Shown here: in pieces, positions 17,588 to 32,600 of the stretch
Numbering within the stretch: the first letter of the stretch is position 1
How the letters are laid out: every line of letters begins with the position of its first letter
Assembly (NCBI RefSeq): GCF_001625305.1
Contig: NW_017803932.1
Span: 366,989-430,988 of the forward strand
From: Branchiostoma belcheri
Lineage: Eukaryota > Chordata > Leptocardii > Amphioxiformes > Branchiostomatidae
Length of the DNA stretch: 64,000 nt
Reading direction: 5' to 3'
The notes under the pieces: model-generated
Seen by the model: the letters and a program-made list of their open reading frames with translations, nothing else
What the model was told of the DNA's origin: nothing
Database searches by the model: none
Translations under genes and position numbers: made by a program

Positions 17588-20532
17588 ATTATCAATAGAG
17601 TGAATTGTGTGTTATTTATGGTGTGTTTATGAACATAAACCCAGCACTCTATACACCAAAACATTAAATTTCTTTTGATTTGCATGGACTTGTAATGAAC
17701 AAGGGAAGAGAGATCGAGAAGCTTTAAATTCACAACAAATGTCTTCTTCATGTAAAATGAAATGATCACAATGGAAATATTATTTGCACAGTCAAACCTG
17801 CCCAAGAAAACCACTCAGGGGACCAATAAAATCTGGTCTACAGGGACAGGTGGACACTATAGACAGGATTCTTCATGCTTGTGTTAAATTATCTAAGGTG
17901 CCACAAAACAAAATTGAAGTGGTCACATTGGCCAGGTGGCCCTTACGTAGAAGTGGTCACTTGTTCAGGTTTGACTGAGTTGCATTTCAAAACACAGGCT
18001 CTGGAATGTGAGGTACATCGTGGTTTATCTACATTTCATCATTCCCTACATTAGGCGGGTCTAGTTTCATTAACTTGTCAGCAAACTGGCAATGAAAGCA
18101 ACATTATTTCAAGAACAACATGTGCAGCTTTATACAATGGGAATCAACAAACATGCTATTTAACTATATCATTAGCAGGACAACAGCGAATAAATACATT
18201 TCATGTAAATTCACAATGTGCATTAATTTGAGGTAAATGAATTTGCATAATTTCTGACATGAATTTACATTTATTTTACAGTCCCTAAGTCAGTATTTTA
18301 GTTTCACATTCTGAAACATTTTATAGAGATACTTTTGGATCTCACCAAAAATACTTCACTTTGCTTCTACCATCAAATATACCTTCTTCCACCCTGTTTT
18401 CATTCCACAGCTAGTAATCAACCTTCAACATGCTAACTTACTTGTGTAACAGCACCAGGTTGGTACATAAGGTTCCACTTTTGCATGTTAAGGGTTAAAG
18501 GGCCATGTGCTAACATGGTATCAACTTCCCTTAGACAAAGTCTCCTACCTTGTCGGATATAAAGCAGGAATGTTAAACTGCATCATGAAGCACTACGAGT
18601 AGGTCTCTGTACATCTACATGTAGAAGTGCACCCTATGAATTGCAATTCTTGGCTACTATATTGCACTCTATGCAGCTTTCTTTCCTTTCTACATTTGTA
18701 CATATACTTGTCTTATTCTTCTCTTTAGTGCACAAATTTTACAGCGTGGTTCTGTGAAACACAAAAAATTGCATTGTAGTTGCCTGATAAAGTCAGCGGA
18801 CATTCAAGAAAAGTACTTTTGCACTACACATCCCTCAACTGATAATTGTTATAATCATTATGCAACAATTAAAGCAGAGGAAAATAGAAACGATCAAAGT
18901 AGGCTTGTCACTTTCACAGAAACATTGAAATCAGATGTTAAAAACACAGTCATTTATGTACAAAGTCCAAGATAGCAAAGACTGCATTAACAGAACAGCT
19001 TAAAATATACTACAGCACAGGGTAGCTTTTGTTTCAGTCTATCAACTTTCCTGTTTACAATGTAGCTGTTTTGACTAGCTCTCTATGTATCAGACAGTAA
19101 AACATACAGTTTATATAAAACCTGCATGTACATGTAAATTGGTGCTGCCTGCACTAGCTGGGCACCTAAAGGCTTGAAATCCAGGCATACTGTACACCCT
19201 TTGTTGTGAGATAAAAGAACAGTGCACAGTGTATTGTTTCCAAGAATAAATGCAAATTGCAGTCAGATAAATCAAAATTTACAAATATTCTTTTCTATCA
19301 ATTTTTGTTAAATGTCCAAAAGGCTTGTCTCTGAGTCATCAAAACGGACACAAGAAAATGGCTGCTGAAGTAACATGTTCTGCAGCACTTGTTTTCAGTA
19401 GTTGCAACTATGAAATCCAATATCTCAATACAATCCCCATGCCCTTTATCTTTCTACACTAGATCCTCATTTTCAAAGTTGAACTACACATGCATTTGCA
19501 TCTCAAACATGACAGCATATTTACATTCTGAACTTACGATAATTTCATGACAACAAATGAAAAAAAAATGTACATAGTACTATCTACATGGCTTGTAATG
19601 CACAACAACATCATTACAACATAATTAACACTTGTTCCACATTTGTACACAAACACTTGATTTTTCAGGTTTGGCACATTTACAGCACCAATAGAAACTA
19701 TCATTATCTCTACATATTGCTTTATAGGGATTACAGTCCTTTTTAAAAAACCTTCTCAGGTATATTTACACCAATCTCTATAATGTTCTCCTGCAGTATT
19801 GTTCCTAAGTATGAGAGCTGTTTTGGCATGATCTTCTGAAAACCATTATCTTTTCGTGGAAAAAAAATCTCTAAATCTAAGTGCTTCTCATTCAACATTC
19901 AATGTACTAGCCCTCAAGACAAGCTCTGTGTTGTTTCACTGATTTTAGTCCCTGTTGTTTTGACTTCTTGGAGGATTAAGACGGCAAAGCAGCAGGTGAG
20001 GAAACAGGTGAAGAGCACAGGTATGAAAGGAGAGATGGTGGTGTGTGTACTAAGCTCTTAATGGCAAGGACAGTAGGGTGGTCCAGTGGATGAAACCACT
20101 CTTACTACCACACTGGGAGGGGCATTTCATGGGGCGGACAAATAGAGCAGCAGAATGGACTATTCCAAATAGCTTCTGAAAGGCCCAACAGTTATCCTCC
20201 ACCAGGCCTTCCTACAGGGTGTATGGATTAGGTACAATTGGCCAGGAGAGTCAGACTGTGGGAAATTTGTCTGTAGTCTCTCTGGTAGAGACTATTCAAC
20301 AGTAGCATTTGACGAACAACTACGAAGCATTTTGTGATGCTGTCATGTACGACCAATGGGGTCAGCTGCTACTCTATTTCACACAAGGGTTTGGAACAGT
20401 AGGGCAGGTGAAGGGGTCTGTAAGGAAGGGTTGACAACAGCATGTGCTTATTAAGCATAGCTAATTCAATAGAGGACTAGCTACTGTCAGTGTAGCTATT
20501 CTGTACTACTAACAGGGAACAGCAGGTGCTGT
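17588..20532 (-). other. 3' flank and probable long 3' UTR of TTC7
   Basis: No coding region is supported. Reverse-strand AATAAA signals (TTTATT on +) lie at 18270-18275 and 17395-17400. They would give a TTC7 3' UTR of about 2.3 or 3.1 kb, so the two convergent transcripts could nearly meet or overlap. Confidence 0.4.
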
Positions 20533-20665
20533 TCAGTGCAGCTGTTTAGGGATGATGGAGAACTGTACCACAGGGCTGGAGGCCTCCAGCTCCAGTGCTG
20601 TGAAGTAACAGTCTGTGGCTGCCAGGTGATCCCCCTGGGCCTCCAGAACCTTGCCTAGGTTGGCC
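20533..20665 (-). CDS. TTC7: TTC7 last coding exon
   Basis: Encodes [20 protein letters not shown], then [11 protein letters not shown] and FSIIPKQLH before TGA at 20533-20535. The ending matches the conserved TTC7 C terminus. Confidence 0.95.
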
Positions 20666-23600
20666 CTGTGGTGTGATGACAGAATTATGAGAAATGAGAT
20701 ATCACACCCATGTACACCAGTGCAGTACCATACAAAGCTGCTAGATTACCCATAATTGACCTCCCTCAACCTTTGTTGTCCCAACATCACCACCAAATAT
20801 CATGAAGATACATGCACCACACCCAAAGGTAGAACCATTTAAAACATGATGAAGGAAATTAAAATACAATGTCATGTTAAGTCTTCACAGTGTATTCCTT
20901 GCTACTAGTGCAGTTAGTTTTCACGAAAAAATTGTGTCTTTTCAATCTTCATGTGGTAAAACTTTCCAGCTTTTATTGTACAATGATAGAATAAAAACAG
21001 TACACTGAAAACAGAATAATGTGCTTTTTTTCATACATATGTTGAATGTGGTTGTTTGACTTCATTAGTCATTATGGGTGACACATTTGAGTTGTGGCAT
21101 GCAAAAGATTGATGTAGTGAATGTTGCTAATGGCTACATTCATGAAGGTACATCATGATCACACATTATGACTACCTTGATTGATTACCTGATTGAGGGT
21201 TAAGCCACAGTGTTGGTAGTTTGGCACATAAAAGTATTTAATACCCTATGTACGTGTACAATACACCCATCATCTGTCTTACGTGTAACTAAAGCTTCTA
21301 GGAGCTTATAAACTGGACTACTACCTACACTATAATCTGCTTTATCTGTGAGCTTATGATAATTTGGGTTCACCACATCCTGTAATATTTCACTGTAATT
21401 ACTCCCCTGTAAGGAATTCAGGATCAATAAAAGTAGCGAGGTATTAAAAAGATAATCACTGCAGATTTCCTGTGTTAACCTTTAAAAAGCCATGATAAGA
21501 GCTGTCTCACCAGGCCTCGTGTGCAGTGTTGTCTATGCTGACAGCATCTCTCAGGGCCTTCTCTCCCTGAACAAGGTTCCCCAGGTGGTAGTTAGCCATG
21601 CCCTAAATAAAACAGAATCAAAGCACAGTCAATGTTATACTTAGTGACCAATGTTACAGTAGCCACTTTGATCTCTTTAGTTTATTTTCCCCATTGACTC
21701 AACTATTACGAATCCTGCCTATATATAGTCACTAATTGTCTACTACATGTACCGGTATATGTCTGTTTCTATTTTGATTCAGTGATTCATGATCATAAAA
21801 TAACAGGACCATATTTTTGAAAGCTATGCATCTGTAACTTTCCATACTAAAAATGTAAGAAGTTAATGGATCATGTGTTAGGAAATGACAAAGATGTGAT
21901 TTGTATATTTATATCGTGATCTGTACTACTAGCTGTACTCATTTTGAATAGAGTCCGGAAAAAAAGAATAATTTCATTGTCATGTTTAAGTTTGATCAAA
22001 GGCAGAACATGAATTTGTGACCCTGCCTTCAGATTGTGGAATATGAATATAATATTTGATATAAAAATTTTGTACAGCTATGAGGAGGAAATATGCCCAG
22101 GAGCAGTATACTAATGAGCAATCTTTCTTATGATATTGATATTTTGCAAGTGATAATATTATGAAATATACACCCCGAATGCCCATGGGGAAAAATATTG
22201 TGCTCACAAGCTTAAACAAGATGACATAATTATTGATGACTCAGACATTCAATCACATATCAAAGTTCAATGAACTAGTTTCCCACAGCATCTGCAATTC
22301 TTCAAAATCTATCTGTCCTTCATAAAAATAGTTACTGTAATACCCCTACTGCATGTACATTTGTATATGGCTTACTGTGGAGATGGTGATTAAAATAAAA
22401 GAAAGGAGAATGCATGCCAGCTTTTATGCCCTGCCTACTAAAAGACCCTGTTGAAAGACGGAAATGACTTGGGATAAGATCTAACTTGCAGTGATCTTAT
22501 TTCAGTGCAAAACCATCCAAATTGAACCTGTCAAAAGAGCCTGGCTACTCAATAGTGTTGACCTATTTTTCCCAGGCTGAGTGTAATACAAAGTGTCATC
22601 AGTGGATCACTTCGCTTGTATATTGTAAGGATTTACGTCAAATCTCTTGATCCTGCATGGCTAGTGGCACCAGGCGATAATTGGGCCACCTACTGTTATG
22701 TGAAGTGTGTGAGGAGAACCAATCGTGACGTATGCATGTGTGCGTGTGTTCCAAGCTCAAAGCAGATGAATCAGTTATTATTTCGGTTTTGTAGCTTTTT
22801 CTGCATTTCTATTGCTCCTGCATTCAATGTACATAGCAGGTGGTGGATCGTTAAAAAAGTAAAATACTTGACCAGGTCTAAAAGAGTAGAAATCTTGCAA
22901 AACCAGTGTACAAGAGAAGGAGCCAGATCTTCACATCTGCTTGGAGATGAGTGAGTTGGACTTACGAGGTGTTGTAGGCTGGGGACGTGGCTGGGGTTGA
23001 TGGCCGTGGCGTCCGAAAAACATTTCTTAGCCTCAGGGTACTCGTATTTCATCTCGTGGATACAGCCCCTCTGTGAAATGATACAACATTGGGAATATCT
23101 GACTTTGTCATTTTTTCTGTACAATGATTTGGCAGATTTAGTACAGTAACACTTTTAATGCAAGTTGACTCTAATGCCTGCACTCCACAACACCTGGAAC
23201 CATTACTGATTGACAGCTTACGATTCAAATAGACGAAATGCGAAACTGCACCATTCAGGAACAACTGCTTGGCAGTCAGCTTTCTTTACCATTGTGCTCT
23301 CCGACTTTTGTGTTACATAAAGGGCAATGTTCTGCCGGGGACACACCTTACATGAAAATCCTGTCAGACTACATTTAGGACAAATCTATATATAACCTCC
23401 TTGGACAGAGTAATAGGAGAAATTGAGAGAAAACAAAAGATATTGTGAGGTGTAATGTGGGCGTGCCCATCTTGAATGACAGTTGATCCTTCTTTGACTG
23501 TGTCACAACTTAAGGCTGGTTATTTTGTGCAAAACAGACCATTATAAAGGGTGAGGGTATCACCTGTATACATGCCACTGTCTAGAAACAATGCCTGTAA

Positions 23601-26600
23601 TGAGTTAAAGACCTAAAAAATTACATTCATCAAACTATAGTTGTTATTGTTTAAAATGCACACAAAATGCGTCAAATGGAATCTGATTCTGCTAATGTGT
23701 CCTCTTACTGTAAAATATTGTGAACATTACACAAAAAAGGTAAAATCAGAAACAACCTTCTTTGGTAAACAGGTAGCACTGGGTCACACAAGTTCAGACA
23801 TACTGCTGAACATGATACCAATTCTGACATATTATCCTTTACAAAAACACAGTCCTTATGCAAGGAAAACATAATACAGGATATAGTATGTCTGAGTTAG
23901 GTTTGTTTGGAAAGAGAATAACAAGTCTCGTCTGACCAATAGTGGGTGCTTTCAAGAAAAAAGGGATGTCAAAGGCTCCAGACTGTTTTTGGCCCTTAAT
24001 TTAGATTACAATAAGAAAGCCAGATAAATAAATAAACAAAGTTTAACAATATTAAGCATCTGCTTCACCTCAGTTGAACATGACAATCCCTGCTTTGAAT
24101 TTCAAAGGCAAGTTTTTGCTTGTGCAAACATGTGCTTTTTTCTCTTAAGAAATGGCTGGCAAAACAATACATGTTTCACCTAAAACTACCAGTAATACAG
24201 TGCATGCAAATGAGGATCTTATTTGCACAATAAATGAGAAACATTAAACAATTTGGCAAAGGTATGAGATCATGTATATGATTGTGTCTCTCTTTCATAG
24301 AAAGTGTATTGTTGATTGTGACTTGGCTGTTACCCCTCACCTTGAAGATAACCAGGTGTGAGTAAGGGAAGATGGCGTGAGCCTCCTGGACACACGCCCG
24401 CGCATCCTCCACCTTCCCCATGGCCAGGTACACATCAGCTGGACAGACAGGGGACATCATTCATCAATAGAAACCACGGGGGGTAGCAATGATAAAAAAA
24501 AAATGTATGAAAGTGGGAAAGTCATAATGGTGATCTCAGGATCAGTGACTGCAGATATGTTGTAAATACAAACTTGAAACAATAATTATTCAATTAGGCC
24601 ACACCAATTTAATTTCTTGGTTAACGGATCTTTCTAGAAAAATAATGGAGCGGGCGGGCGAAAAAAATAAAAAATAAAAACAGGCCTAGGCATCCTATTA
24701 TGGCCCAAAATGGTACGATAGGAGACATGAAGTCAACACACCAGGCTGGTTCAAAATTTAAACAATGAATTTTGAACTTTTAATGATACCATTGCATTGA
24801 AAGACGAAGTAACTGTAACAAGTAGGATGAAAAGGACTGTTTTCAACTGTTCAGGGCAAAATATGAGCATTTTGCAGTTGATTCTGAATTTTTATTTTTA
24901 TTTGCAAATCAGAAAAAAATGGAGCGGGCGAATCCGTTAACCAAGAAATTAAATTGGTGTGGCCTTAGTTTGGTATAAAACTGCATCTCTCTCTCCATTT
25001 CAGTAAATACTTATTTATCATATTATTAAGTGACGTTAATCTAATTACTACATGACATCTGTGCAAGATTCGCATAAAACAGTTTTCAAATATAGACCCT
25101 TTCCAGTTTAGGATTGTATGGAAGAGTACATTCTGTAGAAATCTACATTTTAAACAACCATCTTCCGCATTGACCTGAACACTGGCTGAAGAATGTCATT
25201 ATTAGATGAAAAATTTTCTCAAAGTGGAAGAAAAACAATGATGCAGACTGTTAAAAGTATGGTTGCCTTTTTAATACTTCAGTACCAAACAGCATGCATG
25301 GATGGCACTGCTGATGAGACACCTTTTCTCTGACACAGTGACAGTCTTAATCACACACATGGGTGCTACCATCTGTGTCAATGATTGTAATAGACCATAC
25401 ATTACTTGCAGCCATCAAAACAACTTCAATGCAACATTTTTCTAAAGAAAACTTTCTGCAACAATTTTTCTTTAAAAATAAAGGAGGAAAACTTCACCTT
25501 TCAGACAGAAAGTGCCCTTTGGCAGAATACAATAAGTGCATTGCAGAAACACAAACAGACACACAGACAGACAAACCAAAAACAATACTTGGGTGAAGAA
25601 ATAGTGCAATAGAATGGATGAGAGTTCTTTATCATACATGTATGTACAGATAAAATGTTTCCTCACCGATGTTGAGCCATATATGCACCTGCATGGCCCA
25701 TGCCTGTTGTGGGCCAGGTTTGGGAGTGTAACTGTTCAGGGAGGAGGCCACCTCAGACAGGGCCTTCTCTACCTTAGAGGCTGCGATGGAGTCTGCATAA
25801 ACTGAACCTGTGTATCCATAAGATACAACAGGCACAATAAAGTTAACACAATTTTTTTTACGTACATGTACATGTATCTATTAGTGATCATGGCAATTTT
25901 AGAAACTGGTTTTTGAAGTACATAGTAGCATGAGTTTTAATCTATTACAATATTCATCTGCCCACTTTATTACTTCCTGGGTACAAAAGTATTATTTTGG
26001 GTGGCTTGCTGGTAAGGCTGTATGTTTCCTGTGCCAATGGCTGCATGGAGGGCTAGGGTGGTTTTTACATATAGAATACAACACGGGGTATTTCGTATCG
26101 CCCGAGGTATCGGCCCGACCGCGGGTCGGATCGCCCGACGGCCGCAGGCCGTCGGGCGATCCGACTCGCGGGAGGGCCGGGACCGAGGGCGATGCGGAAT
26201 ACACCGTGTTGTATTTTATTTATATCATACCCACCCAAGAAAACGCGCCTTTCAATGCGAGATGAGCCAAAAGTTGGTGCCACTGAACCCTAAAATGCAA
26301 CAACATCAATTCCAACGTGCGGATTCTGTATTCGAATTTTCGAAAGGGGCACACGCGGTTAGGGCGAAATGCGTTCGAATCGTTTTATGGAAGCCAGGGA
26401 AGCGTTCGATAACGGGTTCCGGACCGGGTCGTACCGTAAAGTACGGCCCGGTCCGGAACCCGTTATCGAACGTTATCGCGGCCCGGGTATGATATAAAGT
26501 TGATTACATGTACATGTAGATAAGTAAAGTAATTATAGGTTGTAGCTAAGGACATTATACACAGAATAATGTCCTTGTTATAGGTAACCAGCACGTGCAA

Positions 26601-29600
26601 CAGGAAGTTCTCAGAAGTCTAAAATCTCTTATTTCTTTATTTCTTACAAAAATCCAAGAACTATGAAATTTCAAATTGAATTGGTGCAGCCTAAGGTTAA
26701 CTAACCCCCATGTCTGTGAAAATGTGGCAAGAAAAAGGTAACAAAAAGATTGATACTGACGTGTGTGAGTAAATTACTGAACTAGACTTATCAATAAGTG
26801 AATGTTCCATATGACAACTCATAACCACACATTTCCAGAACACAGAAATGGGAAAACAAGATTTGAAGTAAAATCCTGCTATGTGTTCTATCAAAGTGAA
26901 AATAAGAGTGAAAAATAAAAGCAGACCCTAACCCAGTAATACCTGTGTCAGTTAAGTGCAGACCTGAGTCTCCGTCACTGAACTCCGTAATGTGGATCTG
27001 GGCCAGACTGCGCTTGTCTGCCATCACCTTGTCAATCAAACCACTGCCTCTCCTACGCTCCTCCCTAACATTAACAACAAAGAATGGACATCATGTTATT
27101 GCAAGGTATTACTTTGTTGGACATTCAGTACCCAATGTACACTGTTGGTCCACCAGTCTGGTGCACAGGTACAAGGAAGCTTGTGCAAGTAAAACCAGAC
27201 ATTTGCAAACAGAAACAAAAAGGGTTGGAGAGTTACAATTTGTGGACCTTCCAATCCCAAATCTTGTCTGCTAATGTAGCTATAGTAATTTATCGCTTTC
27301 TGTCAGGCCTACCAAACTTTGGTGTGGTTAAGCCCTAACCTTATACAACATTCAAGTACAGTGTGTAATACATTTGCATGATGGGAAATCCCCAGTATCT
27401 TCCCAGCCATTTCCCCTTGTCAAGCTCAGTTCTCTTTAGTAAATATACTGTCTCCAATGTACAAAATTCTTAACATTCTGTCTAGCAATGATCAATCAAC
27501 AACTGAATGTGCCCCCCTTAGCTCTCTTGACCATAAAGAATCACAGTAATCATGGATACATAAGATAAACTTGCATGTTTCCTACAAATTTGGTTTTGTT
27601 TCAATGGATATTCAATAACAGTGACTGAAGTACCACCCTTCAGGAAACATCCGGATGACGCACAAGTCACAAGTCTTACACAAACAATGATATAATTGTA
27701 CATTTCATGAACCTCGCCCACTAAACAATTACCAATCTGAAACAATTGTAAAGTCCCCATATGTTATATGTACACTTTGTGCAAGTTACTAATACTGTAT
27801 AAATTGGGTCTTCAAATTATTACCATTCACTTATTACGGGTAACCGATATTTCAAAATTTAAAATCTTTTGTATCAAGTAATGTCTTACAAATGTAACGT
27901 TATGTATTGACCTAACTACACCTACAAATGTAACTATGTAACTGTTGAACTTTATTTGCATAAACTGATATAAAGGAACACCCATTCATTTCCTGGTGTT
28001 CATTATACTGGCTTGCACTACAGTTGCACTGCTGTGGTATAGTATTGGGTTGGAAATTTGATGGTTTTATGACATTGATAATGTCAGACCACCCTGTTGC
28101 CTGTGCTGTTCCCCCTCAAAACCTCCAGCCAACGTTGACCGGAGAATGGCCTGAGGCTGTTGTTTTACTTCTGACTGCCATGCTGGCGATACAGCAGCTA
28201 CGTTTCCTGTTCATGGTGAGGCATGTCTTTCTTCAAGTGGAGCTAGTCTGAAATACTTGGTTTCATTCCTTGTGAGTGGCCATGTGAACAAATGTCTTCT
28301 TAAACTTCTATATGCCTACAAAAAAAGTAAGACTTTCTAAAATGTTTTCAGTGAATATCAACAGGTTGACGGAAAAATTGCTATATTAAGCAAGTACATG
28401 TTATATCATAATTTTATGTAACGTTACACTCAGGTTTTTAAATAAAAAAATACAAAGTTCGAAGTGGGGTGCACTAATTGTAAGTGACAATTATTCAAAG
28501 CTTTGGGTAAAAATCACTAGTAATTACATCAACTCTGGAGATATACAATGTATTACCTGTCCAAGTGAAAATACATGTCATTACATGGTATCTTATCTGT
28601 GCAGCAGTGGTGTTTAATGCATGGTAATTAAATTACAATAAATGGCATCATGGCATATGAACTATAATCAAAGACAAATTGTACAATCAAACATTGTCCA
28701 AGGTGTTATCTAGACAATGGGTCAAAGTCTACATTGTGATATTGCTCTTTTGATCATGTCCTCTTTGGCTTTACACATGCCAGAAGCCATCATGGGCCTC
28801 CTGCTGAGGTATTGTACCAGCACTATGGAGCTATTGTGGCAGATTTTTGTGATATTGCCAACAACCTGTCATATGGCCATACAACTCTTTACACAGGGAA
28901 AAAAGCTGTCGCAGGTGATATTGCTGCCAATATCACAAGAAATCTAACTTGTGGGCCTTGACATGTCTCATGACATGTTCCACAAAACTGCACACTGCAC
29001 TTTGTGCTTAAAGTATTTTTTCTACTCAATATCAATATCCTCTCAATATCAAAATAGTTTTTTCAAGGATAAGTACATTGAATGTTTGTGCAATCATTAC
29101 TAGATATGTCAAATGATTCAGTTTCAGTTCTATGAATAAGCATACATTTTATGTCAGTGTCTATTTAATATTTTTAAACAGTGTTAATTCAAGTTTGGTG
29201 AATTTCTAATTTTTTTCAGGAAAGGCTACAGCCAAAACAGTCCAATGGAGTTGAAACCACAACTACAACAACAACAACAATTCACGGAAATGACAACATA
29301 AACATCAACGCAGGGAACAACAGTACAGTTGTTGTCACAACATCAACAACAAAGTCGCATCATAATATGTGGCAAGAAGAAGAGAACATGTTTTTCTCTC
29401 TTGTGCAAAGGCCTGTTGGCAAGTTTCCTAGACTGAACACAAAAACTCAAGTCACCTGTCGAAAGTACATTGACAACCTGGCCCAGCTGTCAGCAGAAGG
29501 AAAGATTTACAAGTGTCACAGGACCATTGAAAGGTTGCGCAAAGTCAAGACGGACCCTGACTCCCAAGTGTCACTTCGCCACGCAGCTGCCCTCAATGCT

Positions 29601-32600
29601 ATCAACGAGGGAAACTTTGAGAGAGCAAGCCGTCTGCTTGGGGAGGTAGAGGTCCTCCTACCGGATACAAGAAACGAGGATGAACACAGGCTGCGCTGGT
29701 ACCACCAGAAGTCCTTGCTGAAGTTACAGCAAGGAAAGCATGCTGCTGGGATACAGTTAACTGAAGAGGCGCTATCATTGGTGTCAATCATGGCACCGGG
29801 ATGTATCTCAGCCTGGCTCCTCATCAACCATGCCTGGTTCCTCACCAAGATCGCAGCAGATGAAGACGACGTAAACGATAGACAGGTCCTCGTGAAGAGG
29901 GCGGAAAAGTTTTACCAACAAGCGATGGACCACGCAGAGAGTGAATACCCAACACAGATGCTGTACTTCCAGTCACGTGTGCCTCAATATGCAAAAATTG
30001 GTCTCGCCTTCTTGTATCTTGGGTGTTGGCAGTCTGTTGACAATTGCAGGATTGGAATCTCTACTGATTTGTCATGGGATGATATCAGGAAAGCCAAGGA
30101 CATTGTTGAAGAAGTACAGAGTGAGGGATCAGTGTGTAATAAGTCAAAGGTTTTGTTACTGGTAGTCAAAGCATGTCTCCAGTATAGACTTGGTAGTTAC
30201 TATGAAGCATATGACCTAGCAGAAGAAGCCAAGAAGTTGGCTGCTGAACATTCTTTTTGGAACTTGCAGAAGTTTGCTGACAGTATTTGCAAATTCTTGA
30301 GCATGAATTGTTTGTGAATCAAATAGATTACATGTACATTTATGATGGTACAATGTACATGTGTATATTGTCTATTGTCTCTTCAGTACTAGTTATTCCA
30401 AAAACAGCTAAGTTTAGGAAAAAAAGGCAACTTACAAGTACATTGTAAACATTAACAGCATTATACAGTAAAATTCTGTCTTTAATATTTTAGACCACAT
30501 CAGTTCTGTCTTTAATACTATATACTGCACCAGTTGTCTTTAATACTTAATACTGCATTAAGCCTACATTACTGCATAGAGAACTAGAGGTCGGAGATCT
30601 CATGTCTTCGTCAGAGGTACATCGTTCTAGAGAAATTAACATGCGTATTCTTCACTCTTTTTAATAATCAATTTGGTCTAAAGAACAAAAGAATCTCTGT
30701 ACTATTTTTATGGTACAGAACACCCTGAAACGGTTTGCCGCAGATTATACAGAAGAACTTTATTGCACGACAAATGCACATGGTACATTGTATGGCAAAC
30801 TATATAAAGAGAGTAAAAACAATAAAATGTTGAATAAGACCTAATGTCGAATAAAACCTAACATATCTATATCATAATCATTCAAATAATAAGGGATATC
30901 ACAAGTCGTTGATAAAGTGTTACAATCAAGTGGGCTAATCACAAGTTTCGGTATTTTTTCTAATAGCAAATCATTCCTTTATATATCTACCTATTTTTGC
31001 ATTGTGGGGACCGTTACATGTAAAGATATATTCAAATACAGATGCGTCGTCACCCGTGTTAGCCCCCCCCCCACGTTATTTGAGTTTGTACTGTTACTGG
31101 AAAAAAAAACGTTCAAGAAATTCTTACTGTGTTGAAAGTGTCACGACAGCGCCGCAAAATATAATAAGAGAAGATGTTATAAAGGAAAGAATCAGAACAG
31201 GGCGACTACTGCTCTTTGTTTCTTGTGTTCTTTGTGTCCTAACATTTGTATTTCTACAGTTAGTATATTCCAAATCTAGGCATCTCGTTTTTCGGCCCTT
31301 CGTGTTTTTATTGCGCGCTTGCCTTAAATTTAAGGTAATTAGATTTAAGGTCTCCAGTGGACATCATCCATAGCAATTACTTGGTGTGGCCGTAGAAAAT
31401 AACCTGACATATGTCCAACCTATCCTCCCCCTGCTGAAGTTATAGTACAATCCCTCAATATGACGTAATTTGATCCCATCCCATTAAGGCTATACTAGTA
31501 TCCAGCTGTCGGCTGTCTCCAAGCAGATGTAGGTGGGGGATTTCTAAACACAAAAGGTCCTATTACGGGGACATAACGACCTCCACGACTCTCATCTTTG
31601 AACTCAATCTTGGAGACCACCACAGTAACATGCCTATCAAATTTCATTAACTTCCATCCACACATACAAAAGTTATCCTGCTCACAAGAAAAATTAACAA
31701 AATGCCCCCTGTAGTCACAACGAAACCCCCCACGAAGCTCAGTAACGAACTTAACCTTGGTCCCGACAATAGTAAGCACCACATCGAGAATTATAATCAA
31801 CATTTTACAAATACTTGAGTTATCTTGCTAACAAGCCACAAACACAAAAGGTGCACTAACGTGACGCACGGACCCCCCACGAAGCCGAAACTTGTACTTG
31901 AATTTGGCCTCAACAGAGGTAATCTGCCTGCCAAAAATCATGGACGTCGAATCATGCCTTCCAGAGTTATATCGCAAAATCCGCAGTTCCCCACACTCCG
32001 GCGAGACAATTTCATAGTCCTTCTGACGAAGACAATGACAGCACACCTACAGATTTACCCACTGACATGTGACCATGACTCATGTGGAAACTGAAAGTAC
32101 ATGATGCAATAGGTCAGCCTTCACAGCCAAGACCTCATAGGCAATGATGCAACTTACAGACTGAGTTTAACTGTGAGTTAACAAGCCTCCAAACAACACG
32201 ATTCAATAAAAGTGATGAATCAATCATTCTGATTGCTTGTTATCTAATACTAGATATAAATAGAATGGATCACAAGTAGGACTTATGTCCTTGAATTTTT
32301 CTGAGAATTTGGTGAAGATACGTTATAATATTATAATCATGTCTTTTTTATCAACCATAGGGGGTCTTATTATCACCTGGGGAAGTCCTTGAGTCATGTG
32401 ACAGTGTGTTTTTCAATCATTTACATGTAATAATGTTTAATACTACACTACCAGATTTGTTATTTTAGCCAACTTTCTCTGTTTCTCTGTACAAAGTGCA
32501 ATGTTTCACCAAAATGCAGAGATTCCTCCTCAAAACATCCAGTCAGGATGGAGAAATGAGTCCCAGCAACATGTTGTACTCTTGTCAGGTGTCTTGGCTA

